Below are positions 32,770-41,461 of a stretch of DNA of 43,455 bases, piece after piece. Within the stretch, counting starts at the first letter, position 1. Every line of letters begins with the position of its first letter. Source of the stretch: Hymenopellis radicata (lineage: Eukaryota > Basidiomycota > Agaricomycetes > Agaricales > Physalacriaceae); the NCBI GenBank assembly GCA_015501595.1, contig JADNRX010000437.1:1-43455 (forward strand). The letters run 5' to 3'. The position numbers and the translations under genes were made by a program. The notes below the pieces were generated by a model. That model made no database searches. It was not told the DNA's origin and saw nothing but the letters and a program-made list of their open reading frames with translations.

Positions 32770-33670
32770 CACAAGCAGTGTGGCAGGCCGGCAGTGGGGC
32801 GCTCCTCTTCCAGCAGCTCCTCACAGAGGTGCACCCCGTCCTTACCGTAGCAACCTTACACCCTATCTCTCCCTACTACGTCCCCACTGTAACGCATTAG
32901 ACCGTCTTGTTTTATGGCAGCCTTCCCAAAAACGTTCCTTTCGTGATATGAGTGGCCGTCCGATCAACGTCACTGACGAGGAAGCGACTCGTCTGTTGCT
33001 GGTTCTCTCTCACTCACTGGCAGAGAGCACACTGCAGTCATATGCCACAGGTCTGCTGGTATTCCACGTTTTCTGCGACACTCGCACGACGCCTGAGGAT
33101 CAGCGGGCGCCGGCCAGCCCAGATCTCATTTCAATCTGGCTCTCCACCATTGCTGGATCTTACTCCGGTGCGGCTGTAAAGAATTATCTGTACGGTGTCC
33201 GGGCATGGCATATAATCCACGGCGTGGACTGGCATATCAAGAAGCCGGAGCTTGACGCTCTGGTTCGTGCGGCCGAGAAGCTGCAACCAAGTAGTTCAAA
33301 GAGGAAGAAGCGGGAACCGTACACCATTGCGTTCATGGAGGCAGTGATAGCGAAGTTGGATGCGACGCTCCCGCTCGATGCAGCTGTCATTGCCTGCCTA
33401 ACCACGTCTTTCTATAGTGCAGCGCGTTTGGGAGAGTTCACCGTGCCGCGACTGGAAGATTTTCATCCTAGCAAATATGTCAAAGTTTCAGATATGCGTC
33501 ACGCGCGCGATAGAAACGGTTTTGAAACAACAGTCTTTCATATTCCTCGCACGAAGGCGGAACCCGTTAATGGCGAGGACGTCTACTGGGCACGTCAAAC
33601 CGGAACCACCGACCCGGAATCAACACTCCGTAACCATCTTCACGTCAACGCTCCACCGAATGACGGTCAT
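32648..33670 (+). pseudogene. Element 1 tyrosine recombinase, 5' part
   Basis: ATG 32648 (MGALLSSLNLDPDAQ) overlaps the end of RT-RNase H. A Pro/Ser-rich N-terminus leads into the SAM-like core-binding domain (ATRLLLVLSHSLAESTLQSY, ISIWLSTIAGSYSGAAVKNY). The catalytic domain begins with the first active-site Arg (SFYSAARLGEFTVPRLEDF). It is interrupted at GGTCAT (33665-33670) by element 2. Joining to 39098 keeps the frame. Confidence 0.85.
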
Positions 33671-33744
33671 CCAATCATCTAATCCCGCGAGGTAGCCAAT
33701 AACCGACCCGAAGGCCGTCGAAGTAGCATTGGGAAGTAGGACTA
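33671..33744 (-). repeat. Element 2 repeat b, outer copy
   Basis: 74 bp, identical to 34257-34330; begins CCAATCATCTAATCCCG on the plus strand. Confidence 0.93.
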
Positions 33745-33783
33745 CTACTAAGGGAAGGGAATAGTAATGAAACTATGGGCGGG

Positions 33784-34256
33784 CGCCCGAATTTTGTGGG
33801 TCTAACACGACAATGAGGAGAGAAGAGAGTAACGTAAGTAATGCATACCTAACACGACAATGAGGGGAAGTAGAGAGTAAAGAAAATAAACTATGAGACT
33901 TTCGTGTATGTAACGCGTGAGAAAATAAAAGCAGTGTAAACGATCGGGAGTGAAAAGTATGTGGCGTAGCAGGCAGGTGGGAATACCCGTTGCGACCTGC
34001 GAGTGCCCTGCGTGAGTGACGCGGTACGGACACGAGACAACACGTACCGAGATAAACCTGCTGTGATCAACAGGTGGGACAGACCCGTTACGACCTGGAG
34101 CAGGATTATCGGCGCACCGAGTACTTGCTTTGATCGACAGGTGGGATGGACCCGTTACGACCTGGAGCAGGTACTGGTAAGAAGAGGAGAAGTCAGTGTG
34201 AAAACTGTGCTCACTCAGATTATTAGCCTTGTGTAAACGTGAACGTTTAAACCCGA
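33784..34256 (-). repeat. Element 2 repeat a, inner copy
   Basis: 473 bp, matching 38624-39097 apart from one base missing in the CACGACAATG context. It contains a tandem pair of about 60 bp with GGTGGGA..CCCGTTACGACCTGGAGCAG. Confidence 0.93.
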
Positions 34257-34330
34257 CCAATCATCTAATCCCGCGAGGTAGCCAATAACCGACCCGAAGG
34301 CCGTCGAAGTAGCATTGGGAAGTAGGACTA
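34257..34330 (-). repeat. Element 2 repeat b, inner copy
   Basis: Abuts repeat a directly. The a/b junction (ACCCGA next to CCAATC) reproduces what joining the two outer ends in a circle would give. Confidence 0.93.
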
Positions 34331-34360
34331 AGAGGCTAAGATGTGTGATTCGGAAGATGC

Positions 34361-35353
34361 TTAATTCGCGATGTGTCGATGGCCGTAGATAGCGGCTTCG
34401 AGCAGCATGGGGTTTTTCCTGATATAGATCTGGAAAGTCTCCGAAGACCAACGACCGGCGGCTTGGATGAGATGAGGTGCGACGCCGTCTTCCGCGAGGG
34501 CTGTAGCTCCGCCTGCCCGTAACGACTGACCGGCAAATGTTGGGTCCGGTTCGAGGATGCGCAGTCGCGCGATGAACCAACGTCGGTTCGGGACGGTTCC
34601 GTCGGACCTCACCCAAAGCCAAGGATTGAAAGGGAAAGCGGCGTCGCGAGATGCGAGGTAACGGTAGAAGATGGGAAGAGGATCAAAATGGCCGCGCTTC
34701 ATCACGATGATGTTGTTGCCTTCGAAGAGGCGGTCAGCTTTGTGATACGGCAGGATGAAGCCGTAGCCGTTTCGGACTTGGAACACTGTGCCGCGTTTCG
34801 ACAGTTTTCTCGGGTTTCGCAGGCGAGCGTTGTCCGGCTGGGTGATCTCGCCTAGGCGCAGAAGAGCGCCAAAGCCAGTGTAGAGCATAGCCACGAAGAG
34901 GACATCGTCATGCGTGGACGACGCGGAGAGGTGGACGCTAGCGCGCTGGAGATGCGCGCGAGAGAGAGGTTGTTTCCGCTGAACGGGCTTCCCGCGCCAG
35001 CGCTTGCAACCAGCCAGGGTTTGCGCGACAAGACGGGATTTACGCGCTGCGCGAACGTCAGGGAAGAAGTCCTCGAGTTTGTTGCATATGCCGGAGAGGT
35101 ATGTGCCGACTGACTTGGGGTCGATCTCGAACGACATGTAAACGATATAAAGCGAGAGCGTGTCGGCGGTGGGTGTGAGAGCTAGTTTATGCATTGAGCA
35201 GAAAGCGATGTAGGAGTTCAGGTGGGATGTGTAAGTGATGTGAGAAGAGGCATCAAGAGCCAGTCCAAGCGCAATATTGCGCAAATGAACAAGCTCTGAT
35301 ATAGGGCGAGGCTGCCGCTGAGGCTGCCTAGCCGTGGCGGACATCGGGATCAT
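34361..35353 (-). CDS. Element 2 tyrosine recombinase
   Basis: ATG 35351-35353 overlaps the RT-RNase H stop as ATGA. The protein of about 330 residues has an N-terminal helical core-binding domain (HITYTSHLNSYIAFCSMHKL, KSVGTYLSGICNKLEDFFPD). The catalytic domain shows the first Arg in GALLRLGEITQPDN, second Arg in GQSLRAGGATALAEDG, GRWSS, and the nucleophile Tyr in FQIYIRKNP. The usual His three residues before the second Arg (GHSxR) is Gln here. It would integrate the circular DNA form without cutting staggered ends, which fits the absence of a target duplication. The frame is uninterrupted. Confidence 0.88.
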   Translation of the reverse strand: MIPMSATARQPQRQPRPISELVHLRNIALGLALDASSHITYTSHLNSYIAFCSMHKLALTPTADTLSLYIVYMSFEIDPKSVGTYLSGICNKLEDFFPDVRAARKSRLVAQTLAGCKRWRGKPVQRKQPLSRAHLQRASVHLSASSTHDDVLFVAMLYTGFGALLRLGEITQPDNARLRNPRKLSKRGTVFQVRNGYGFILPYHKADRLFEGNNIIVMKRGHFDPLPIFYRYLASRDAAFPFNPWLWVRSDGTVPNRRWFIARLRILEPDPTFAGQSLRAGGATALAEDGVAPHLIQAAGRWSSETFQIYIRKNPMLLEAAIYGHRHIAN

Positions 35354-37083
35354 TTTTTCGCTGCCCCCAGCGTCAATCGAGGGGGTTGAAATGTGTCGAG
35401 GACGATGTCCGGGGCGTGCTCGAACACAGTCGCAATGTGTGACCGTGAAATTGCATCTGCGACGGTGTTGTCGTCTCCAGGGACATGAAGTACGCGAAGA
35501 TCGATGTTGCACCGGACGCGTATGTCCACGGAGACCTGCAGAATACGGTTGTACGCTGGTAGAGCGCGGAGTGAGGAGAATATGTCGACGGTGTTGGTAT
35601 TGTCCGTCAGGATCGTTAGGCGACTCGGTGACTCGAGTGTACCATGCTGTGACAGCGGTGAGAGGGAGAACCAATGAAGAGCACTCAACACGCAAAGTGC
35701 TTCCCAAAAGAAGATCCTGTCGCGCATGTCATCGCGTTCAGCCGCTGCGACGCAAAGCGCCTCCCAAAAAGAGATGTCGTCGCGCACGTTGTCACCTCCC
35801 ACCGGCGCAAAGAAACCTATGTTGAGGGTAGGCATCCAAAAACCCATTCCGTCAAGGCAAGCGTCGCAGAAAATACAGAGATTGTAGTCAACGTTGGGGT
35901 TCCAATCGAGGTTTGCGAAGAACAGCATGCCAGAAGATTTCTCAACATGTGCCGCAAACCACGTAAGGTCCTCGGTGATTGCCTTGTTCAGATAGATCTG
36001 CGCGTGCGACCATGATTTGCCCGCCATCTTGTCGTACACGTTGCAGAGTGCCGGTTTGTATAAGGGGAAGACGTTAAGGGACCAGTTTATCCATCCGGTG
36101 AGTTTTTGAAACTCTGCCAATGTGCGCCTGCGGGAGGTGGCGAAGTCACGGACGGAGTTAAGAAGGTCCAACTTTGAATCTTCTGGAAGGGTGGCTGTGA
36201 GCTTGTTCGGATCAATGAAGAACCCAATGACAGTCAACGTGCGGCCCCATTCCTGTTTGAGGCGCTTGTGCGGGACGCCGAGATGGTCCCATAGCTTGAG
36301 TAGTTTGACTTGATCAGACGGGTATGAGCATCCGTACGGCTCATACCACTGTGTGTCACCCACGAGAGCTATACTATAACAGTCGTCAACGTAGCAGCAT
36401 AGATTAATGATGTGGGCAACGAAAATGGCGATCCAGATGACTAAACCCATCACAGAAGCCCAGGCACGAGGAGAACCACTGCTGCCGAAACAAGCCATCC
36501 AATCAACGTAACGCTTCCATAATGTCTTGTTCGTTATACCACCATGAGCCTCGCTCCTCGTTGGCATGTACGCAGTAACGACCTGCTTGATTTGCCACAA
36601 GGGATGCATGGGAATAAGACGGAACGCGGCCTTGACGTCGGACTTCCAGAGGACGAACTCGTTACCGGGATGCGCGCGTACAAACGCTAGTAGAATGGGG
36701 ATGAAGACGAGGAGTGAGTCCATTCTCGCGCCTCTCGTCTTTGTTTTGTCAATCATTGTATTTTGAGAGAAGTCGCCTGCCGATTGATTGGCGACCATGC
36801 GAAGATCCTCAGAATGAGGTTTTGGGACGGCAATATTGGGTGTGGAATACATGCCAGGAAGCAAGTCGGGACCAAAAGCGGGTGAGTGTCGCTTGAGTTC
36901 GACTTCCTCCTCGCACTGATTGTTCACGAAGTCTCGCTCGGCTGTGGAAGGGAACGTAGCCCAAGCGTTGTCCCAGGTGATAGGATACTCGTCTGTCGGT
37001 CTCGTATCCGCCCAAGGCCAGAAGCCCTCGCGGAGAGCCGTCATAACAGACGCGCAGAAGGGCTGGTTCGGATGAATCGTCAA
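35350..37083 (-). CDS. pol: Element 2 reverse transcriptase-RNase H
   Basis: The frame is open for 577 codons. RT motifs are NIAVPKPHSEDLRMVANQS, motif A WKSDVKAAFRLIPMHPLW, FGSSGSPRAWASVMGLV, motif C CCYVDDCYSI and the primer-grip-like VIGFFIDP. RNase H shows LCIFCDACLDGMGFWMP, FWEALCVLSALHW, LTDNTNTVDIFSSLRALP and VPGDDNTVADAISR, giving the four acidic positions. A short internal duplication repeats the FWEALCV segment. In the same frame, coding continues upstream of 37083 (HLFHVGTPINVDRLESLL) to an A7 run at 37142-37148, where it meets the gag-like frame out of phase by one base. The true start or fusion point is therefore unresolved. Confidence 0.88.
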   Translation of the reverse strand: MTIHPNQPFCASVMTALREGFWPWADTRPTDEYPITWDNAWATFPSTAERDFVNNQCEEEVELKRHSPAFGPDLLPGMYSTPNIAVPKPHSEDLRMVANQSAGDFSQNTMIDKTKTRGARMDSLLVFIPILLAFVRAHPGNEFVLWKSDVKAAFRLIPMHPLWQIKQVVTAYMPTRSEAHGGITNKTLWKRYVDWMACFGSSGSPRAWASVMGLVIWIAIFVAHIINLCCYVDDCYSIALVGDTQWYEPYGCSYPSDQVKLLKLWDHLGVPHKRLKQEWGRTLTVIGFFIDPNKLTATLPEDSKLDLLNSVRDFATSRRRTLAEFQKLTGWINWSLNVFPLYKPALCNVYDKMAGKSWSHAQIYLNKAITEDLTWFAAHVEKSSGMLFFANLDWNPNVDYNLCIFCDACLDGMGFWMPTLNIGFFAPVGGDNVRDDISFWEALCVAAAERDDMRDRIFFWEALCVLSALHWFSLSPLSQHGTLESPSRLTILTDNTNTVDIFSSLRALPAYNRILQVSVDIRVRCNIDLRVLHVPGDDNTVADAISRSHIATVFEHAPDIVLDTFQPPRLTLGAAKK

Positions 37084-37090
37084 GAGAGAT

Positions 37091-38584
37091 TCAAGACGGT
37101 CGACGTTGATTGGGGTTCCGACATGAAATAGGTGGGAATTGTTTTTTTACGGTGTCCGCTGCCTCACCAAACTGTTCCTCAGTAGGAGGCCGAGGTAACG
37201 CTTCGTCGACCTCTGTGTACCAGGCGGTACGACTGAAAAGAGGTTTGGAGCCGTCCCGCCAACCGAAACCTCTCAAATAGCGCGGTAGCCACGAACCCGG
37301 CGCTACATCTTCTACTTCCTCCTCACTCCTCGCGTTACTCGCCGACCTCCAAAAACGTGACAGGTACGAGCCGCTAGCCGATGGCTCAACGACTGGTACT
37401 GCACTGGTTGGAGACAAGTGTGTGGGGACCGCCGCACTTGGAGCAGATGTGCTGCCTTCTGCAAGGAGTATTGTTGCAGGTGCGCCGATTCCAGTTGTTA
37501 CAGACTTCGACTGAACTGCTTTTCGCGTTTTCGCAGCTTTTCCTTTTGTTTCTCCTCCTGCGATGACATATCGAACGCCACCTGGGTTAAGATGGGCTTC
37601 GCGGCACTCGCTGATACTATCGTGCGCGATGTCGCTAAAGAGGATGTCACGTCGCTCTCCGATGATTTTACGAGCGGCGCGGTCGAAGTTGATAACGTTG
37701 TGATGTTCGGTTGGGACTCGACATTGGAAGAGGCCACGGACGAACGTTTTCATATTTCTGGAGTTCCTTCTCGCGTCCCTCGAATACGGTACAGACCGCT
37801 TTTGAATAGACTCCCCAGCAGTCAATCCAAGTCGATTTATCAGTGACTTTCTTGGAAGCGGGTTTCGTGCCGAATGAGGTGAGGATAGCGGCGGCAGTGG
37901 TGTTACTAGGGTACGTGGTGGAATGAGTCAATGTGTCCGCTGTAAGTGTGGGCGTGAATGTCATTGAATTCGACAGCTTCATCGCGGAGGACGGCACTCC
38001 ACAAGTGTTTGGGGAACGAAGGGTTGACTCCGCTGTTGAGGAGACTCGAGAGGGCCCCGCTGTGGTCGAGGGCGTAATTCTCGATAGCAGCGATGATGTC
38101 GAGGTGCTTGTCGGACATGAGCGAATGGGCAATGAATGCTTCGGCAGTCCAGGCGTATTTTTCCCGTATCGGGTTTAGTCTTCTTCTTTTGGGGTTGCTC
38201 TCGTTCATTGTCAGATTCGTCTCCTGCTGGAGATCGAGGACGTCGTCTGGGAGTTGGTACTGGGGAAGGTCCTTGTCGACGGGCCTCTTCAGCTTCCCGG
38301 GCGCGAGTGGCGGCGTCAGCTGTTTGTCGTTCATGGTCATCGATGGCTTGGTACCACGGAGTAAGAATGGCTTCGTTGTCCCCGACCCAGTTGATGTTTT
38401 GGACTGCTGCGGTAAAGTATTCTTGCATGTGCCAGATGGCCCAGTCCCTGTCAAGTCTGCCGTCGTAGAAGAACTGCAGAAGGGAGGATAAGTCGTTGTT
38501 AATCCTTGGGATGGCGTCGGCATGGGCTGTTCCGGCAACAGGTGGTTGCGGGAAGTTGAGTTGGTTGTTGGGGACATTGGACAT
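37091..38584 (-). pseudogene. gag: Element 2 gag-like region, frame broken several times
   Basis: The start ATG 38584 gives MSNVPNNQLNFPQPPV just inside repeat a1. Coding character then moves through successive frames. A basic linker with a bipartite-type signal (EREQPQKKKTKPD) comes first, then KYAWTAEAFIAHSLMSDKHL and DEAVEFNDIHAHTYSGHID. After these come TTAAAILTSFGTKPASKK with TWIDCWGVYSKAVCTVFEGR, VRGLFQCRVPTEHHNVINFD, a Ser/Pro-rich tail and LPRYLRGFGWRDGSKPLF. Each change is explained by a single extra base, three of them in short A runs. The transitions are near 38173, 37911, 37748 and 37142. Either the copy is damaged or the assembly has insertion errors. Structural gag role is inferred from position. 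Confidence 0.65.
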
Positions 38585-38623
38585 AATGATGCGCAAGATG
38601 GAAATGGTTGTATTTTCTGTATT

Positions 38624-39097
38624 CGCCCGAATTTTGTGGGTCTAACACGAACAATGAGGAGAGAAGAGAGTAACGTAAGTAATGCATACCTAACACGACA
38701 ATGAGGGGAAGTAGAGAGTAAAGAAAATAAACTATGAGACTTTCGTGTATGTAACGCGTGAGAAAATAAAAGCAGTGTAAACGATCGGGAGTGAAAAGTA
38801 TGTGGCGTAGCAGGCAGGTGGGAATACCCGTTGCGACCTGCGAGTGCCCTGCGTGAGTGACGCGGTACGGACACGAGACAACACGTACCGAGATAAACCT
38901 GCTGTGATCAACAGGTGGGACAGACCCGTTACGACCTGGAGCAGGATTATCGGCGCACCGAGTACTTGCTTTGATCGACAGGTGGGATGGACCCGTTACG
39001 ACCTGGAGCAGGTACTGGTAAGAAGAGGAGAAGTCAGTGTGAAAACTGTGCTCACTCAGATTATTAGCCTTGTGTAAACGTGAACGTTTAAACCCGA
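38624..39097 (-). repeat. Element 2 repeat a, outer copy
   Basis: 474 bp; see the inner copy at 33784-34256. It is the 5' terminus of element 2. Confidence 0.93.
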
Positions 39098-39578
39098 TTA
39101 TTTGCGTACCAACATAGGAGGGGAACCAAGGTGATTTCTCGTCCACTTACCAAGCCAGCGTTTCTGGCGCGAATCGCGGCTGCAGCTAAGGGCAGCGGAT
39201 CTTCAACCGCTACAGGGACATGGTATCCGCATTGGGTCAACATTGGAGTACTTACTGAGAGGGCTTGCCTTCGAAGTGGTGAAAACACTTGGACGATGGA
39301 AGAGTGATGCATTCTTGGTGTATCTTCGCAAACACGCAGAGATCATGGCGCCGTACATGCAAGCCGATCTTCATCAAGAGTTCATCGCTTATACAATGCC
39401 TCCTGTTCGTTGTGAGTACACCTCCTTCTGGTTTGGGTATCCGCGGTCGCTGGATGCGTCGCTGTACTCCTACATTTTGGGAATCGCAGCTGACCGCGTC
39501 TACCTGGCAGGAAGTCGTTGGGGCCCGAAGGCTTCACCAGCCTTTACCCACACACTCACAACCCTTGGCTTCTCATAG
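39098..39578 (+). pseudogene. Element 1 tyrosine recombinase, 3' part
   Basis: Continues the split gene: LFAYQHRRGTKVISRPLTK and FLARIAAAAKG, then after a one-base shift near 39185-39200 QGHGIRIGSTLEYLLRG (second active-site Arg with its His), KTLGRWKSDAFLVYLRKHAE (nucleophile Tyr in VYLRK) and APYMQADLHQEFIAYTMPPV. A GTGAGT donor-like site follows at about 39411. Otherwise the frame runs on to TAG 39576-39578, into repeat B. With both the insertion and the frameshift it is inactive. Confidence 0.8.
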
Positions 39579-39625
39579 TTACCTCCTTGCATACTCTATA
39601 TAGCATCTATTGGACAGTGCGAAGA
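39485..39625 (+). repeat. Element 1 repeat B
   Basis: 141 bp (CGCAGCTGACCGCG ... CAGTGCGAAGA). Its inverted copy at 40774-40915 differs by one extra C in a C run. Confidence 0.88.
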
Positions 39626-39790
39626 TTGTTGAGCTGTGATGTACGAGGCACGAGTATGAAGCAGCTTGAGGTCTTCGCACCGACACGTGATGCGGTAACT
39701 CCTTCCTCTTTCGTTACCGTCATCACCTCGACGTCGACGGTGCGCGCTCGAACAGCACACCGTCGACTGGCTCCGGCTTTCGCTCTTTTC
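39626..39790 (+). repeat. Element 1 repeat A, right copy
   Basis: Matches 28946-29110 over 165 bp and directly abuts repeat B, as in the internal b/a junction of element 2. Confidence 0.9.
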
Positions 39791-39902
39791 CCCACCCTTC
39801 CCTCCCTTTTATTATAGACCTTCATGTCTTTGGGACACAACGGATTGTGTTAACATGCTCAAAACAGACATGCAGGTTCTATGAGGCCATCGTTCTCCAC
39901 CC

Positions 39903-40773
39903 ATGGCTCTAACGTCTATCCCTCAGTTGACGCGATATACAATCAATCCCTGACCAACTTCTTCCACCTCCGGACGAGGTCAAGTACCTCCTCTCTACAG
40001 TCCTGAATGCATACGTTCTGGAGATCCTCTTGTATGCGGGGTACACCGTTGTCTACTTCCTTGCGATTTATCAAATTTGTACGTGTCTGAGACTGCATGG
40101 GGCGTTTCTTATCGCTGACGTGGCTTTTACTTAGTGTTTTCCGGCAGCTTCAAAAACCCAGGCGATGAATAATCGAACGGAAAGTGCTTGCTGGCACGAT
40201 CACTATCCTTTGGGCAGTTTTGACCATGCGCGTGGGCTGCGTGTGGCATTTTCATCAATGCCCTGTATCTCGTACACGGTGCGACGCGCGAAGACGAGTT
40301 CATCTGGATGTTTGGACCGCGCGGACCCGAACCTGTCGAGACGTTCGCGTCAGTTACTTTGTTTGTAATGATACTCGTCGCGGATTTGATTATGGTGATG
40401 CTTTCCCGATCTTTCACTTGACTGTGGAATACTTATCGGCATTCATAGATTTGGCGATCTTGGCGATGTACGCACGTAGATGGATAGCAATCGTGCTCCC
40501 GGTGCTCACCGTGATCACAGGCCTGAGTAAGCTTCTTCAATACACTATTTAAATACCTTTCTGAACCTTCAACCTCATTGTAGTTGCCGTCAGTATCCAA
40601 CTCACCCTCGATTATCTACCTCCGCCCAGCGACGAGCAAATCGCTACCAACAGAGTTCCAGCGCTCTTCAAGATCAACTGGAACACCATCTACTTCGCCA
40701 TGATCGTCTCCACGACACGCTCTGCACCCTCTTAATTCTCGGGCGTATCCTCTTTCTCATCGGGTGGCGCCAG
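39903..40773 (+). pseudogene. Multi-pass membrane protein relic (basidiomycete 7TM-like family)
   Basis: Pieces in order with introns: QLLPPPDEVKYLLSTVLNAY with VLEILLYAGYTVVYFLAIYQ; VLAGTITILWAVLTMRVG; INALYLVHGATREDEFIWMF and GPRGPEPVETFASVTLFVMI; ARRWIAIVLPVLTVITG; after an intron starting GTAAGC, QLTLDYLPPPSDEQIATNRV and FKINWNTIYFAMIVS; then CTLLILGRILFLIGWR. This matches a large basidiomycete family of unassigned integral membrane proteins with a GATREDxFIWMFGPRGPEP-like loop. At least three frame disruptions and several in-frame stops are present. The C-terminus is cut off at the inverted retrotransposon repeat (40774). Confidence 0.75.
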
Positions 40774-40915
40774 TCTTCGCACTGTCCAATAGATGCTATA
40801 TAGAGTATGCAAGGGAGGTAACTATGAGAAGCCAAGGGTTGTGAGTGTGTGGGTAAAGGCTGGTGAAGCCTTCGGGCCCCAACGACTTCCTGCCAGGTAG
40901 ACGCGGTCAGCTGCG
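40774..40915 (-). repeat. Inverted copy of element 1 repeat B
   Basis: Reverse complement of 39485-39625 with a single-base difference. Its outer end lies directly against the membrane-protein relic; its inner end is followed by AGGGTGGG. Confidence 0.88.
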
Positions 40916-41461
40916 AGGGTGGGCGGGACCAACCTCGTATAGTAGCGTTGGCGGACATGAGAGGAAGAGCTTTGGGAAAGCGAAGCGTACCAGGCGTCAG
41001 TAAATATACTTCTTACAGCGAATTCAATCCAGGAACTCGGAGAGTCGGTATTCCGGAGACAACAACAAGAACGCGAGTCACCGTGAAAGATCATCAGTCG
41101 AGGGGACTTTCCTATAGCACAGCTACCGCATTGTGATGAGAAGAATCATATTGAGACAGAATAAGTCTTCGATGTCAATTTTCGCTGTCAAAAGGCGGAG
41201 CATCATCACGTTCGGGATGCGTGCTCTCAAGACCATTCTCGATGAAGTCGTCCCGGAAAATTGGAAGATAAGAAGTCGCACTTGAAGTCGCAAGTCGTTG
41301 GTTTTGATCAAAGGCCGGAAGATTCCGAAGCAGGCTTTGGATGACGCATGAATTCATAACAAACACTCACTGGACAGCGTTCAAAAAAGCAATGATTACA
41401 CAGGGCACGTAATACACAGTATGATCCGAGTCCATATCTATCGTTCTTTCACTGCTTTGAT
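40916..41461. other. Intergenic region without a supported gene
   Basis: Between the inverted repeat and the 3' end of the anoctamin gene. A 62-codon plus frame from 40951 and two overlapping minus frames (41123-41366) are open but unrecognised. Confidence 0.4.

Larger units (their letters stand above)
33671..39097 (-). mobile_element. DIRS-superfamily retrotransposon, element 2, nested in element 1
   Basis: This is a complete-looking element of about 5.43 kb on the minus strand. Order in its own sense is repeat a1 (39097-38624), gag, RT-RNase H, recombinase, repeat b1 (34330-34257), repeat a2 (34256-33784), a 39-bp gap, repeat b2 (33744-33671). This a-ORFs-b-a-b plan is the split-direct-repeat arrangement of PAT/Ngaro-type tyrosine-recombinase retrotransposons. 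Repeat copies are almost identical (74 versus 74 bp; 473 versus 474 bp with one extra A), so the insertion is young. Removing it joins GGTCAT to TTATTT in element 1 and leaves one open frame, with no target duplication. Confidence 0.92.
28946..39790 (+). mobile_element. DIRS-superfamily (tyrosine recombinase) retrotransposon, element 1
   Basis: Gene order is gag, RT-RNase H, tyrosine recombinase, all on the plus strand. There is no DDE integrase and no long terminal repeats. Ends follow a split-direct-repeat plan: a 165-bp repeat A at the left end (28946-29110) recurs at 39626-39790, and a separate repeat B (39485-39625) lies just before the second A. The second copy of B, expected directly after 39790, is found inverted at 40774-40915. 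The recombinase gene is interrupted by element 2 (33671-39097) and has an extra frameshift, so this copy is not autonomous. Confidence 0.85.

Noticed and set aside
33773..34260. Open frames inside the element 2 terminal repeats (MSVPRHSRRALAG..., MVGFKRSRLHKAN...)
   Set aside because: They occur identically in both repeat copies, have low-complexity composition and lie outside the gag-pol-recombinase unit.
28946..39790. LTR retrotransposon (Gypsy or Copia)
   Set aside because: There is no integrase or protease, a tyrosine recombinase follows RT-RNase H, and the repeats are split direct repeats, not LTRs.
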